DNA of 64,000 bases from Oscheius sp. JU75. Taxonomy: Eukaryota; Nematoda; Chromadorea; Rhabditida; Rhabditidae. Positions 44,416 to 57,173 of this stretch are shown piece by piece; within the stretch, counting starts at the first letter, position 1; each line of letters starts with the position of its first letter. The stretch spans positions 1,612,001-1,676,000 of the forward strand of contig JASJZC010000002.1 in the NCBI GenBank assembly GCA_037178855.1, given 5' to 3'. Below the pieces are notes generated by a model. That model saw only the letters and a program-made list of their open reading frames with translations, made no database searches and was not told the origin of the DNA. Made by a program: the position numbers and the translations under genes.

Positions 44416-46851
44416 ATGTTAAACAACACGATGATCCCTTCGATCATCGCTATTGTTCGAGCAAGACTGCCCGTGGAAAATTTCAGCGATGCAGAGATTG
44501 GACTTTACTTCAACTTTACCTTCCTGGTCGCCGCGTTCGTCTTGCACATCGTCTCGCGTGCATTCGTCAGCTCCAAGGATCAGCTCGGATTCGATCGGAG
44601 GGCCTTTCACAACACGGTCACCGAAAACAAAAGGCTCCAAGCCGAGGGGACGAAGAAGGACGAGGAGATTGAGGAGTACCTTTGAATTTTGTGCCAAATT
44701 TACTCAATTTTAAGGCTCTTGAAGCATGCGGAAGAGCTAAAAAAGCGCGCCAGCGCCCTGGAAAAGGAGAGCAAAGACAACAAGGAACAGTTGACCGAGC
44801 TGGAAGAGGAGACGAGCCGCGATTTGGAAAAGTACGAGAGCTTGAGGGCGGACTACGAGACGGCCCTCGACAGTCTTTCCAAGGCCGAAGCGACGATCGA
44901 GACGATTAAAAATGGGCTGGAGGAGGCTGAAAAAGCTCAGCAGGATGCTCTTCGAGAGCTACGACAGTCGGAGGAGGAAGTTTCCAAGCTACAAAACGAG
45001 CTTGAAGGTTTGTTTCGAGCATTTTCTGACCCAAATGACGTGATTTTATACAAGAAGACAGAGAAGCACCATCTGACGAGTCAACTGGAGCAGGCCGGTA
45101 AAGCGCTAAAACTGAAGGAGACTGAGAGACGCGATCTCGAACTACAGCTGTCTGGAATGTCCGTGCTGCTCGGAGAGATGAAAGATAAAGATAGTGGGTC
45201 TTTAGAGTCTGCCTGTCACAGCTCCTGTAGCGTCTGTCAAACTCTTACCTTCCAGAATCGAATGGCTGGTCGGACATCGAGGACGAGATCCCTACTGGCG
45301 GAATCCGCGAGCTGGCCAAGCTGCGCACGGAGCTGACCAAGTTGGAAAAGGAGCACGAGAAGAGTCTGCTAGGTCTCGAGCGTCTACAGGACGAGAAACA
45401 GCGCCTCCAGCAACAGATCGCGGATCAGAAGGCGGAGCTGGAGAGCAAGACGAAGGAGATTGAGGCCCGCGATGCTGACCGCCGAGGAGCCGACGAACGT
45501 GTCAGTCAGCTGCTGACTCTCGTCCAGGAGAGCAATGGCAAGATCAAGGACAAGGAAATGGTACTTTTCTTTTTTTCCGAATCGAAAAATGACGAATCCC
45601 AGGCGTGTGACAAGCTCTCAGCCAAGATCGATCAGCTCCAAGCCGATCAGGGCTCGTTGAACGAGGAAATTCGCTCTAAGGAGACCAAATTTAAGTGCCT
45701 GGATGAGGAGGTGAAAAGATGGCGAAACGACTACTACAAGCTCGAGGCTATGAGCTTCAGCAAGGAGGCCGAGTATCGCCGGCAGCTTCAGTCTTTTCAG
45801 GTATGTTAAGGGCCTGAAAGAGCGGCCAAAAAATCAATTATAAATATTAAAAAGAGATTGCCCCGAACCAGGATCGAACTGGTGACCTTTAGATCTTCAG
45901 TCTAACGCTCTCCCAACTGAGCTATCGAGGCGACGTGACGCTTCTGAATAGCCAGGCTATTCTAGGCAATCGTCTGTGGCAGCATGTTGCCAATAGGCCA
46001 TTTTCGTTCAGAACATCATCTGTTACGGTCTGATCTCTCTTACTCTAAAGTGCCCCACGGTCTCTGTCCGTCCGTACGCTCTGAGCTCGCTGGGCTATAA
46101 ATCGGAGCAGCCTGCATTCCCTCCGATGTTTTCCGGGGTTTTCTGATAAAGCGGTGAAGTCGTCAATGACGACTGGTATCTATTTTAAATGGTCTGTCTG
46201 TCTGAAGCCATTGAAAGTGACATTTTCTGATTTCGATGCGCAGATTAAGGAGCGTCTACAGGACGAGAAACAGCGCCTCCAGCAACAGATGAAATAAGCT
46301 GAGCACGATCTTCAAGTAAAATGGGTGCTGGTCGCGTTTGTGGGCATTAGCCGTGTTCTATAAAGTTGTAGATTCAGATCCGTATCGGTCAATCAGACCA
46401 GATGGCCTGTCAGTTCACTTACCATGCCAAACCTGGCTATAACTCTTATCGTTTACCCCTATACTGGCTGTTTTTCAGAGCTACTCCCAAAACATGATTC
46501 CCCGCCCGGCTACCTTCGATCTGCCCGTCAACACCTCCCCCGACACCTCCCTGCCAAGCCGCCAAGAACATCGCGGCTCTATGTGGGACCTACCTGACAG
46601 CTCAAACAAGTCAGTTTCTGTCAGAATTCATGTAAATCCTGTAATTCAGAGTGGTTTCCTCGCCTGAAGACGACCAAATGTCGACGATGATGTTCTCAGT
46701 GGTCAAGTCTAAATCAGGAAGAAGTCGCCGCTCAGGCCGGGCGATGTCCTTTGAGAAGAACAACGTGGAAAGAAAGCGTTCATCAAGCCAGGGAAGGAAT
46801 AGGAATGAGAACTATCTCATGATGCCCTTCCATCCCCTCAATCATATGTAA
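44416..46851 (+). CDS. Membrane-anchored coiled-coil protein
   Basis: Exons start at 44416-44675 (ATG 5 nt after a TTTGCAG acceptor, probably trans-spliced) and 44715 onward, through about 45801, then 46479-46609 and 46650-46851. Early in the protein is one hydrophobic segment (LYFNFTFLVAAFVLHIVS). It is followed by about 300 residues of heptad-rich coiled coil (HAEELKKRASALEKESKDN; LEKEHEKSLLGLERLQDEK), an acidic break (SDIEDEIPTGGIRELAKLR) and a basic Ser-rich tail (KSKSGRSRRSGRAMSFEKNN). One TM plus a long coiled coil recalls secretory-pathway scaffolds such as TANGO1/cTAGE5 or kinectin. I could not fix a family and assign none. Small introns near 45010-45050, 45195-45255 and 45560-45600 are plausible. 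The intron 45802-46478 carries a tRNA-Phe on the other strand and a stray copy of coding sequence. Confidence 0.7.
45859..45931 (-). tRNA. tRNA-Phe (GAA)
   Basis: The minus strand folds as a complete 73-nt cloverleaf. The acceptor stem is GCCTCGA with TCGGGGC plus discriminator A. The D-arm is GCTCAGTTGGGAGAGC. The anticodon stem TTAGA/TCTAA encloses loop CTGAAGA with anticodon GAA. The T-arm is ACCAG TTCGATC CTGGT. There is no intron. It sits antisense in an intron of the coiled-coil gene. Confidence 0.95.
46250..46290 (+). repeat. Exact 41-nt copy of upstream coding sequence in an intron
   Basis: These 41 bases repeat 45378-45418, an in-frame coiled-coil part of the same gene, without a mismatch. 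The copy follows a GCAG acceptor-like site and soon runs into a stop (GATGAAATAA), so it looks like a broken duplicate exon. Confidence 0.85.
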
Positions 46852-49800
46852 TTCACCCCCCTTCAACTGTGTTCAGTATTATACTATAGATTTTAACAAG
46901 GCTTTTAACTGTTCCTGGTGTAATTTTGGGGTGGGAACAGACGCTAAAAGACTAGAGATACAATAGAGCTCTCTTCTCGTTCTAGTGCTGTAGATCTTTC
47001 TAGGTTTCGTTGGTTCCAGGCACCTTGTTAGCAATACACCATGTTTGATAAGGCACACGCGGACAGACCGAGACGGCTCGCGTTCAAATAAATATATTGT
47101 CAATCTGATTTTTGATTATCTACGGCTGTTGAATTGAGAAGTATGGCAGTGGGTTGGTTAAAGTACTAAACTTAGGACGGTTCGTCAAGTGTCCAGGCAG
47201 GAAGACAGTGTTTTTCGCCTTACTTACTGTACTGAAGGCAGATGGGCGAACCAGGAGGGAGTCTTTTATGTTTACTAGATAGCGCAAAATACGGAGAAAG
47301 AGCAAAGGGTCTCTGGAGGAGACACAGTGATATGTTACAAGGCGGGCCTTGGTCCGCTTGACCAGACCAGCGTAAGAGAAAGTTCATAAGGCTTGCTGAC
47401 AGGAACAGGGAGTCTTACAGGGTGGCAGATGGATGAAGAGGACACAGGGAAGGTGACAAATACGGGAACAAGGGGTGAGACAGTGAACTGAAAGAGGCAG
47501 GATGACAAAAAGAGATCGATATAGCAGGAACAGAACAAAAGAATGACAGATACAGGGTATGAGACGAAAGACTCTTGGCGGCAGCTGAATTCGACTAGAT
47601 TCTCTGGCTTTGTCAAATAGAGTACAGGACAAGAGGACACCTTGGTCCTCTTAATTGACTCAGTCTTATCTAATACCATCTAGCTTTCTAGACCCAAGAG
47701 AACAAATCGTACAGAGACAGTAACCCGCTTCCCTAGACAGTTTTGTTTTGACCAAATATGCCGACTGACCACCATAAATGGTGTGGTTGCGCGGATTAAG
47801 GAGCCGTTTATAGTAGCCGCGCTATAGGTATAGCCTTGGTGCTAAGCACTTCGTCTCTCTCTGTCCAAAACCCCTCTCCTAATCAAAACAAAAATCTAAC
47901 CCCCTCGGTCATTTCAAGGTCCCCCGCTTCTAAGGTTGAAATATTACAGAGACACACAGCGTGTGCTTAGCAACGATTTGTTTCGGGCGGTGTCCTTTCT
48001 CTGAAGAGACAGAGAGACAGTAACTGGGTCAACTGGAAGACCTTGACTCGGGGGCAGACCCCCGCTTCCACCCCGCTCCTTACACTACTTATCCCTCGTC
48101 TTATCTCTGTCTTTTTGACAGGGATTACTCTCTGTCTCTCTGTCTCTCCCTGTCAGAGCCTGTAATCTGTCGCCTCGGGGAGAGTAATTACTCGGCCCCC
48201 GAACTGTGTCGCCTCTTGGGATTGCAATGGGGATGAGTGACCAATTTGGGAAGTAGTCAGTCTCTAGTAATTCCACTACCACTTTCATCCTGACCGAATA
48301 TATTTGAACGTTACAGTAGACAGATTGATAGTGACAGATACAGAGACTTCTTGGCTTGATAGTTACAAAAAAGACAGGCATTCCTAGCCCAAATTTGAAG
48401 TGATAAGTGACCTAATCTGGGGACAGCGCGGCAGAACTTCGTGGTTTGCTTGGAGGTCAAGAGTAGGGTTACTCTCTCAATGGAGCTCAGTGGAACCACA
48501 CTTCTTACTGGGTATTCTAGTTGGCTACATATTTAGTCAGCAATACCGAAGTCAAGGAGGACCGACTTTTGGACTCTACTAAGCGATACCGCGTTGCCCA
48601 GACCGTTTAATTATAACTGGACCGTCTGACCCCTATCAATGTCTCCCTGTCTCTGTCCTTACCTTTTTCTGACTCAATTCCTGTCTGATCCAAGTTCTAG
48701 GGCTCTGGTACTTACTTCTGTCTCTCTGTCGCTTTACTGTCACCTACAAGACTCCGTCCCGATGACTCACGTAACAGAAGCCTGAACGTTGTCTCTGTCC
48801 CAGATTCTTCGAGAGTGACTCAGTTTCTCTTGACCGGAGAACTGGAAAGTTGAGATATTTTCGATGTCCGGGGATAGCTGATTCAGTTGGTTGTATATCC
48901 CTTTTGTTTGGCTATCAGAGGTAGCAGTATTCATTGTTTTTGTGCGATCGGTAGCCACAATCTGACCATGACTTGACATAGCTACTGAACCAGACTCTCT
49001 CTCTCTCTCAAAAAGTTGATCAAGAGGAGAGAAAGTCCTACCGGATCTGTCCCCAGATTGGCGCATAGGTTTTTGTGTATAAAAATGACTTATCGTGAAA
49101 TTGGATCTGTCCTCTCCCTGTGTCTCTGTCTGTCTCCCATTCCCGAACCTAACTTTCTCCTCCCTGTCGCTTAACCACTCCTCCTTTGGCTATCTGTCCA
49201 CTCCGTAAAGTGCTCCTGGACAGCAACCTAATGGCTTACAGGGGCAAAAAGAAGAGGAAAAGGAACTGGCTGAACGGGGGGACAGCCTGACCCAAATAGC
49301 AGCTACTCGTCTTTTCCCCTCCTCTGTGTCTGTTGGCTTCGCGCGACCGGCAGGATTAGCTATTTTGAAGCCAAAAGGTCCGGCTGTCTCTTTTTCAAAG
49401 CCTGTCACTCAACTATGCCGTTTCACTGTCTCTCTCTGTCTCTCTAGCCTTACCGCCGTGTCTCTCTGTCTCTTTATTTCTGTCTCTCAGATTCTCCCAG
49501 TGTTAGGCCTACCGTAATTATTCGAAAGCAATTTCAATTTTACAGTTATTCTAAGTTTGATACATAGTTTACTTTTGGAACAAACAACTGTAATTACCTA
49601 GCAATAACTAAAGTGCTAGTAGACTCCACTTCGACTACCTTCCTCTCCGACTATCACCCTATCTCTCCTAGTCCACGTCAAGCTTACTGTTTCATTGCCT
49701 TCTCGTATTCCACACTCCCTTCTGTATTGATTCTATTTCTTTTTTCTTCGTTCTCGTAGTTCCTCACTGCACATTCCTCTTGACTGACTCCATTTCGAGC

Positions 49801-50400
49801 TTGACTTTCTTTTTTACGCTCGACCCTTGTCAAAGCTCTCTTTTTCTCTCTGTGTGGTACTGGTATCATGACTGTCTCCGTCTCTGTCCCAATCTCTGTC
49901 TCTGAAACCTCCTTCTCATCTTCTCAGCTAACAATACCACTTACCCTACTCAATTGCCCCTCTTTCAATTGCTTAGAACTGATCGAGGGTCTTTTCCCAT
50001 TCTCGAGGTCTCCTCTCTGCCCGAGGTCGAGGTCTTTGCAAGCGTTTATCTCGGTTTTATCTGACCGCCGGCCTTCTTGCGCAACTCCGGCTCTCTCTTC
50101 GAGGTCCTTCATAAATCCACCCTTTCTCATAGTCTCTTGACAGCAATTTGGATGTCAGTCAGAGTCTTTGTTGCCCTTTTTTAGGGGAACAAGCAGGTTT
50201 GATGGGGTTCTTTCTAGAGAAGCTCTGTCTCTGTCACTGTCTCTCTGCCTACCTATCCTCTTTCCCCTTCTTCTCCCCAATTTGCACCGATTCCTTTTCG
50301 CCTCACGCTTATGCATTCTTCCCCTCCATTGTAAACAGCCTGAGGATGAAATCCTCCCTCTCTTAACCTGTTCCCTGTCTCCGACTTTCTTCCTCAATCT
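46852..50400. other. Gene-poor, simple-repeat-rich interval
   Basis: About 3.5 kb with no exon I could support on either strand. It contains scattered (GACAGA)n or CTGTCTCT stretches, for instance near 48120-48160, 48700-48740 and 49420-49490. Open frames here have low-complexity, Arg/Ser-rich translations and no splice or start context. The promoter of the gene at 50415 is presumably at its right end. Confidence 0.5.
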
Positions 50401-50414
50401 TTTTTTTTAGCCAT

Positions 50415-53400
50415 ATGAGGATACTATTTCTGCTGCTCTTGGCAGCAGCGGCAGTACAGGCTCATGTCCGACTGTCCTTTCCTCCAGCCCGATCCCTGGC
50501 CCTCGACTACTTCAGTTCCAAAAAGAGTACACCACCCTGTGGAGTCCCCAAACCTGCTCCAGGAAAAGGTGTCAGGACATTCTTCCAGTCCGGTTCAGTG
50601 ACAGAAGTCGAATGGTTTACCGCGGTGCCGCACAAGGTACGTTTCTCTCTAATTACGGTCTTATCTGCCGACCCGAGATGACCCCTAGAACTCTGTCTTG
50701 TGGTCAGTCGGCGTTGATTGATACCGACTAGATGATATAGAAAGGCGATTTTTAGGGAGCGATAAGACTGGAAGTACTGGATGAGACGGACAAGCCAATT
50801 GCCATCTTCACGAGCTTCCAAGATCCTTATAATGTGTCGTGAGTGAATAGAGAGAGACAGACACAGAGATAGTGACAGTAACAGACATAGACAGAACTTT
50901 TCCAGTCAAACTTCAAAGAGGGTAGAACTTCCCGATGGCTTCGAGTGCGCCAACTGTGCCTTCCGCTTGACTCATCAGGCGACAGAGTACGGCGGTGACT
51001 ACGAATTCTATACCTGTGCCGATGTCACGATTCTTAAAGGTAGGTTGATTACAGATTCTGATGGAATCACATCTATTTAATTCATGAGTACGAAAACTGG
51101 TATCCGCGCGCGAACGAGTAAACCCCCGAAAGACCACGGTCAGTGGCAGCCGTGACTTATGAGTTCAGCCTCCCGCTGTCTCTCCCGTACTCTCTTCGTG
51201 TATACAGACGGATCGAAATAAAAAAAAACCTCCATGGCTAATGCGCTTTTTGTTGTGGGCGATCCTCGGCCGCAATCGGTCGCAGATCTGGGTCAGACCC
51301 CGTCTTGTCTTCTCGGAGGAGACGGAAACGGAGCCAGTTGACCGGAAAATCTGAATGAGTTAGCCTTTTTCAGCCCTACCCGACGGTGATTCATGTCTGA
51401 ATGGCGGAAAGAGAGTACAGGGCAGCTGCAAATGTCCGACAGGGTTCTCTGGAAGTCACTGTCAACACCATGGTGAGTCATGGTATTTCTGTCTCTCTAT
51501 CTCTTGGTCTCTTTGTCTCTCAGTCTCTTTGTCTCTCTGGATCTGTTACTCTGTCTCTCATACTGCCAATTTCAGAAGAATGTCTAACCGACGACGACTG
51601 CGGCCCCCAAGGAATCTGTGGAAATGGTGCAGCTGACGAGCGTTCTCAGTGCTTCTGTCCTAATGGGAGGTTCGGGAACAAGTGTGAGACAGGTAGTCAC
51701 TGTCACTGTCATATCCAGACCTAATCTTCAGGCTCGACCATCTTCCATTCCCTCGAGGACTTTGACGATTCTCTTTACAACATGAGGGAGGCTCAGGACA
51801 ACAAGATCTTCTGGAGAATTATCCATGACGAGATTGAGGTCGTGTTGAGGTATCCAGGAAATTCGTGGGCTGCCATTGGATGGAAGCCAAACGATGCCGT
51901 CTGTGAGAGTCTTCTACCAGCTTATGGTAAGTTATCAGAGAGACAGATAGTGATAGTAACTGTTCCAGGTCCCGTCCCCTCGACTACCACAGCTTCTAAG
52001 AAGGTTTTCTTCAATGCCGTGACCAATGAGACTTTCGGCGGAGCCGGAGACGAATGTGGTCCGAATGAAGAGATGAGCGAGTGTCCCGAGAGTACCCGAG
52101 CCTGTGAGGCGAGCTGCGACTGGACCAAATTCCCCGAGACGACTCCCAACTGTCCACGAGCTTGTGGACAGGCTCGTTGTGTCTGTAAGCCTGGCTTTGT
52201 CCGAATGACCAATGAGGAAGACGCCTGTGTTCCGTTCGACTTCTGCAACAAGGAAAGTACTGATGAGTCCTGTCCCTCGAACTCTACCTGGGCCAAGTGT
52301 GGCGTGGCCTGTGAGCCCAGTTGTTCGAACATGTACGACCCCTCTCCCTGTACTACCAGCTGCGACAAGGCTGCCTGTACCTGTGCTGACAACTATGTCC
52401 GTCTAAATGGAAAATGCATCTACTGGGGAGACTGTCCCGAGGTGGATAAGCATGCTGCGAGCCATCACGAAGAGACAGTCACCGTTTCTGGACCCCCTGT
52501 CACTGTCACCACTGCTCCAAAAGTAGTCACCACGACCACCAAGGTTCCCAGAATCACGACCTGTGCTGTCAATGAGACTGTCAATGAGTGCGGAAAGGCC
52601 TGTGAGGCAGACTGCACGACCATCTTCACCAGATCCGAGTGTTCCGGATGTGGCGAGCCAGCCTGCGCCTGTCTACAGGGCTATGCCAGGTCCCCTGCCG
52701 GACATTGCGTCTATTGGGGAGACTGTTCTTCAGAGGCTGCTACTACAGTAGTCACCACCACTACCAGTCCCAAAACAACTCCCAAGAAAGCCTTGAAACC
52801 CAAAGTTGATGGGGATGTCTGCTACGGAGAGTTCCGCTACCCACCGGGATGCACAGACTGTGACTACAAACTCCTCTGGAACTATTTGGGAGACAGTGAC
52901 GACATTGAGTTCTCTCTTGAGACCAAGATGAGCGGAAACGGTTGGACCGGAGTTGGATTCAATGGGGATGGGACTATGGCTGGAGCTGATCTTCTGATGA
53001 TCAAGTCCTACAATGGAAAACTGTCTCTGCACGACATGAGCAGTGAGGGATATGGAGCACCAAAAGAGGATGACCAGCAGGATCTGACTTCTCATGCTGT
53101 GGTGAGTAGACAGACAGAGAGATAGAGAGACAGAGAGACGGAGAGGCAGGGAGACAATTAAAAGAGGAGATAGAGACAGTAACATTTTCAGATCGGGACC
53201 CATGAGAACGGCGTCCTCCGAGCTCAGTTCCTTCGTCGCCGTAACACTGGTGACGGCAGTGACAAGCAATTCGACACCGAATGCTGGAAGATGATGTACC
53301 CTGTCCATGGAGGAAAGCTTGACCCGGTAACTTGACCGCACTGTCAATCACACAGCCTGTTCAGAAGGGAAACATCTCCATCCACGACGTGACCCCACTG

Positions 53401-56400
53401 ATTTCCGACCGCCAGGTCTGCATCCGAAGCTGTCACGAGCAAAAGACGACCGAGAAGTCCAAGTGCGAGACAGAGTTCCGTTATCCTGAGAACTGTCGTG
53501 ACGAGGAGTGCGAGTACACTGCTACCTGGAAGTACGATAGCAAGAACAAGGACATTCAGTTCAACATCACCTCCAGGAGTATGGGCAGGTGGACAGGAAT
53601 CGGCTTCTCCAAGTAAGTCGCTCTGTCACTCTGTCTCTCTATCTGGATCGTTACAGAGATGGTCAGATGGCTAATTCTGACGTCTATACTGGATGGGTCT
53701 ATGACGGAAAAGCCTACGTGACTGACCGCTATGCCTATGGTAGACAGTTGCCGGCTATTGATCCAGCTGACAGACAGGACATCTATGACATAGGAGGAGA
53801 GCAGGTCAACGATATTCAGGTACTGTCTCAATGTCTCTCGATTTCTCTTTCTTCCTGTCTCCATGTCTCATTGTTTCTCTGTCTCTCTGTCTCGTTGTCT
53901 CCCTGTCTTCCTGTCTCTCTCTCTCTCTCTCTCTTTCACAAAAAAACTCTATTTCAGAGGATCCGCTTCAGAAGAAAAGTCACCACCCAGGACAAGATCA
54001 CAGATCTGCCGCTAGACCAGTGCTACCACTTCCTCTTCCCAATTGGAGGTGGTCGAGTCATTGCCAAAAAGGCCAGTGACTTCAACAATCCCAAGACCCC
54101 CATCGGATACCATGACCTGTACCAGCCGAAGGTTTCTCCTCACAAGATCTGTATCTGCGATGAGAATGGAGCTCCGCTAGCCAAAGCCCAGGAACCGAGC
54201 AGGGTCAGGGCAAGGCGACAGGCTGTCCCTGAACGTGAGTCATCTGGTATCAGTGAGAGTCATAACTCTTGTTTAGAACACCCGATGGACTGCGTTGACA
54301 TGGTCGTCGGTTCCGTACTGGATGGTCGAGGCAGGGTCAAGGACTTCTGGTCAACTTCGAAGGTTAGCTAGAAGAGGGAGACAGAAAATAAGATACAGAG
54401 AGATAGATAGACGGAGGAACAAAATGACAGAGAGACAGAGAGGCAGAGATAGAGAGACAGAAAGACTCAGACACACTGACTGACAGATCCATTTCCAGGC
54501 AACTCCCCGTCCCGACTCCTTCTTCGGAGGAGTTGACTCTCTCACCTCGGCTGTTGCTTTCAACAGTGACGGTGTCACCACCGTCGCATTCCGTCGCAAG
54601 CTGAGAAGCACCGACAAATGGGATCATACCATCCGTCCCGGCCCGATGACAGTCCTCTGGGCGAAGGGAGCTGATCCAGAGAACTATCAGCACACTGTCG
54701 GAGAGCCAGGCCGTGCCCCCTCAAAATTCTTCTCCCCTAATGTGCTCAAGTACCACGGCAAGAACCAGCGTGGTGTCATGACCATTGATTTCTTCGACGA
54801 GAAAAAGACAGAGCAGACTATCCATGGTCTCCATACTGATATGCCCACCTGTACTGGAAGATACTCTGTCCCTGACTCTTGTGACAGTGACTGTCAGTAC
54901 GTGGTCGATTGGACAAGTGACGGAACAGTGGCCAGATTCACAGTTAGGACAGAGCTCAAGAACGGACAGTGGACAGCCCTGGGCTTCAGCAAGGATGGAC
55001 AGATGGGAGGATCTGATGTCATTGTCATGGGTGTCCATGAGGGAGCCGTCTCCGTCACCGACCAGAACATGCCCAGCTACAGTAAGCCTGTAGTGGACGA
55101 GCAACAGGACATCTTTGATGTGGAGACAGCCTTCTCGAATGGTCGTCTCACTGTCAACTTCTCTCGTGAACTGAACAGCGAGGATGTCAAGGACATGAAC
55201 CTCCAGAAATGTGTCTTCCTCCTGTACACACCCCAGCCAGGAGTCTATGAGAAGAATGGAGAGTTGAGAAAGCACACAGAGACACCCCTGATCAGTGAAA
55301 AAAAGGTCTGCCTGAACACTTGCTCCGTGGCCAGTGAAGCTACTCCTGAGGAGACTACTACTGAAGCCACGACCACGGCTGAGGAGACTGTCACAGAGAC
55401 GGAGACGACGACTGAGAGAGTACATGAGAAGAAGACCAAACCTACTGTGGAGATGCCGCCGATTGTCAAGGCTTACAGTGAGTTGAAAGTGACAAGACAA
55501 AGACAGATAGACACAGAAACAGAGACAGATCTATTCTAATCCTAACTTTCCAGAGCCGACCGTGGTCTACGAGCCCGAAGAGCCAGTCAAGGCCCGATAC
55601 GGACTCTGGGTCCGAATCCTCAACCGCGAATTCGTCCCCGACCTGGCCGATCCCCAAACCGAATACTACAACAGCTTCACAAAGGAAGTCACCTCGGCTG
55701 TCGATGCCCTCCTGGTCAAGAGATGGAAGGGAATGCGCGTCTCGAAGATTCTCAGCTACGTCAAAGGATCAGTTATTGCCGAGTTCGAGGTCACCTCGAC
55801 TGGAGCTGTGCCCAGGCCAATGGAACTGAAGAGTCTGGTCGAGGAGAATGCTATTCGGGGACAAGTTGGTAGTCTGGTTATTGAGCCAAGTACTGTCAAG
55901 GCTAGAGAGATAGGTAGGTATCTGTTACGGTCACTGTCTGTCTCTGTTACTGTCTCTATCTCTCTCACCCTCTTCTTTCAGAAATAGAGCCTGTCCACGA
56001 GGCGAACATGATCCGTGACCTCCGCTCCATCATTGTCATCGTCGCTGCCGGTCTCATCCTCCTCATCGTCGGTCTCTGCTTCATCTGCCTAGTCTGCAAG
56101 TGCAAGAAGAAGACCCGCTACGGCAAATATCCTGTCCCTCACCCTGCCGGAGGCTATTATGGCACAATCGGCCCGAAGAAGCCAGCCGGCTTCGAGAATG
56201 TCGGCTACGCTGGAAGACAGTACAGTCAGGCCACCACTGCCAGCACCAAACCCGGGGCTGGTCATCATCTACCGCCACCTCCTCCTGCTGATGAGACAGT
56301 TCCTGAAGGGATGGGAGAGACTACCTATAGGGAATGGAACACCAAGGTAAGTATGAAAGCTCCAAACAAACCTTTCAGTTTTCGGTCTAAAAGACGCATT

Positions 56401-56990
56401 AGAACTTGTTGTGTCTTCCAGAGGATCTGATCCGGATACAAACCGAGACCAAAGTTGTCTGACTTGCCAGATCGAAGTCTTTTGCACCGACTTTATTCTG
56501 AAGTTCGCTAACTCTTCTGGCATCTTTTTAGGGTCCAAGAAGTGATTTTCTTCATGCTCTACAAAGTTGAAGATTTTGATCTCCTCCACAACTTTGCAAA
56601 AAACCAGAAGGCTAAATAATCACTTTTTTGAAAAAAGCTCTTTCAAGCTGGAACTTGTAACTTTCTCAAAGTTATTTTTCATTCAAATTTGAAGCTGTAA
56701 GCTCTGAGAAAACTCACCAAATAACCCTGCAATTTCTAAATGTTACAATATCTCAGTTTTGGCGCCAAAATACCTTTATTTATTTTTTTTGCCCAGACAT
56801 AAATTTCCAGGTCGGCTCGAAGCCAGCCTCTCAACAAATCGAAGAAGCCTCGAACACTCCCACCCGTCCGCCCTCGGCACAGCCCTATGTGAGCTACCCG
56901 AACGATCCGAGTGGCTATTATACGCTGGGAGGTGAGCACCGAATGAGCCAGGGAGGTCAGCAGCAGAGGGAGAAGTATTTCCGCTACTGA
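50415..56990 (+). CDS. LPMO-like / EGF / TIL / multi-DOMON / SEA type I membrane protein
   Basis: Early exons: 50415-50636, 50756-50838, 50907-51040, about 51375-51473, 51577-51692, 51733-51928, then about 51971-53101; the last is about 56811-56990. The ATG lies 4 nt after TTTTTTTTAG, so it is probably trans-spliced. The signal peptide ends AVQA and the mature chain would start His-Val-Arg-Leu-Ser-Phe-Pro-Pro, with a second His in AVPHKGAIRLEVLD and a late YEFYTCADVTIL. These match the histidine-brace copper fold of lytic polysaccharide monooxygenase-like proteins. Then come two EGF-like modules, a first DOMON (EIEVVLRYPGNSWAAIGW), three trypsin-inhibitor-like Cys modules and further DOMON domains (GNGWTGVGFNGDGTMAGADL; SMGRWTGIGFSKDGQM; NGQWTALGFSKDGQMGGSDV). 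A Thr/Glu spacer, a SEA domain (YVKGSVIAEFEVTSTG), one TM helix (SIIVIVAAGLILLIVGLCF) and a Pro-rich tail (LPPPPPADE) follow. About 1,500 residues. DOMON modules bind haem or sugars in other proteins; enzymatic activity here is inference. Confidence 0.85.
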
Positions 56991-57167
56991 ATAACCCCCC
57001 TCTGCCCCCTCCCCCTATTAAACAAAACATGATCTGAAACATTCCTGGTCGCAAGCGCTGCGGCCATTTTCCCCTACTTTGTTATGTTACCGTACCCCTA
57101 TTAATTTTTCGTGCTCAAAACGAGTATCCTGCTCATTTTTGTGATAAAATGATGATAAAAGTGATAT

Positions 57168-57173
57168 AATAAA
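57168..57173 (+). terminator. Polyadenylation signal of the multi-DOMON gene
   Basis: AATAAA 178 nt after the stop at 56990 on the same strand. Confidence 0.5.

Noticed and set aside
54721-55500. 259-codon minus-strand frame
   Set aside because: Antisense of the last DOMON domain exon; no independent evidence.
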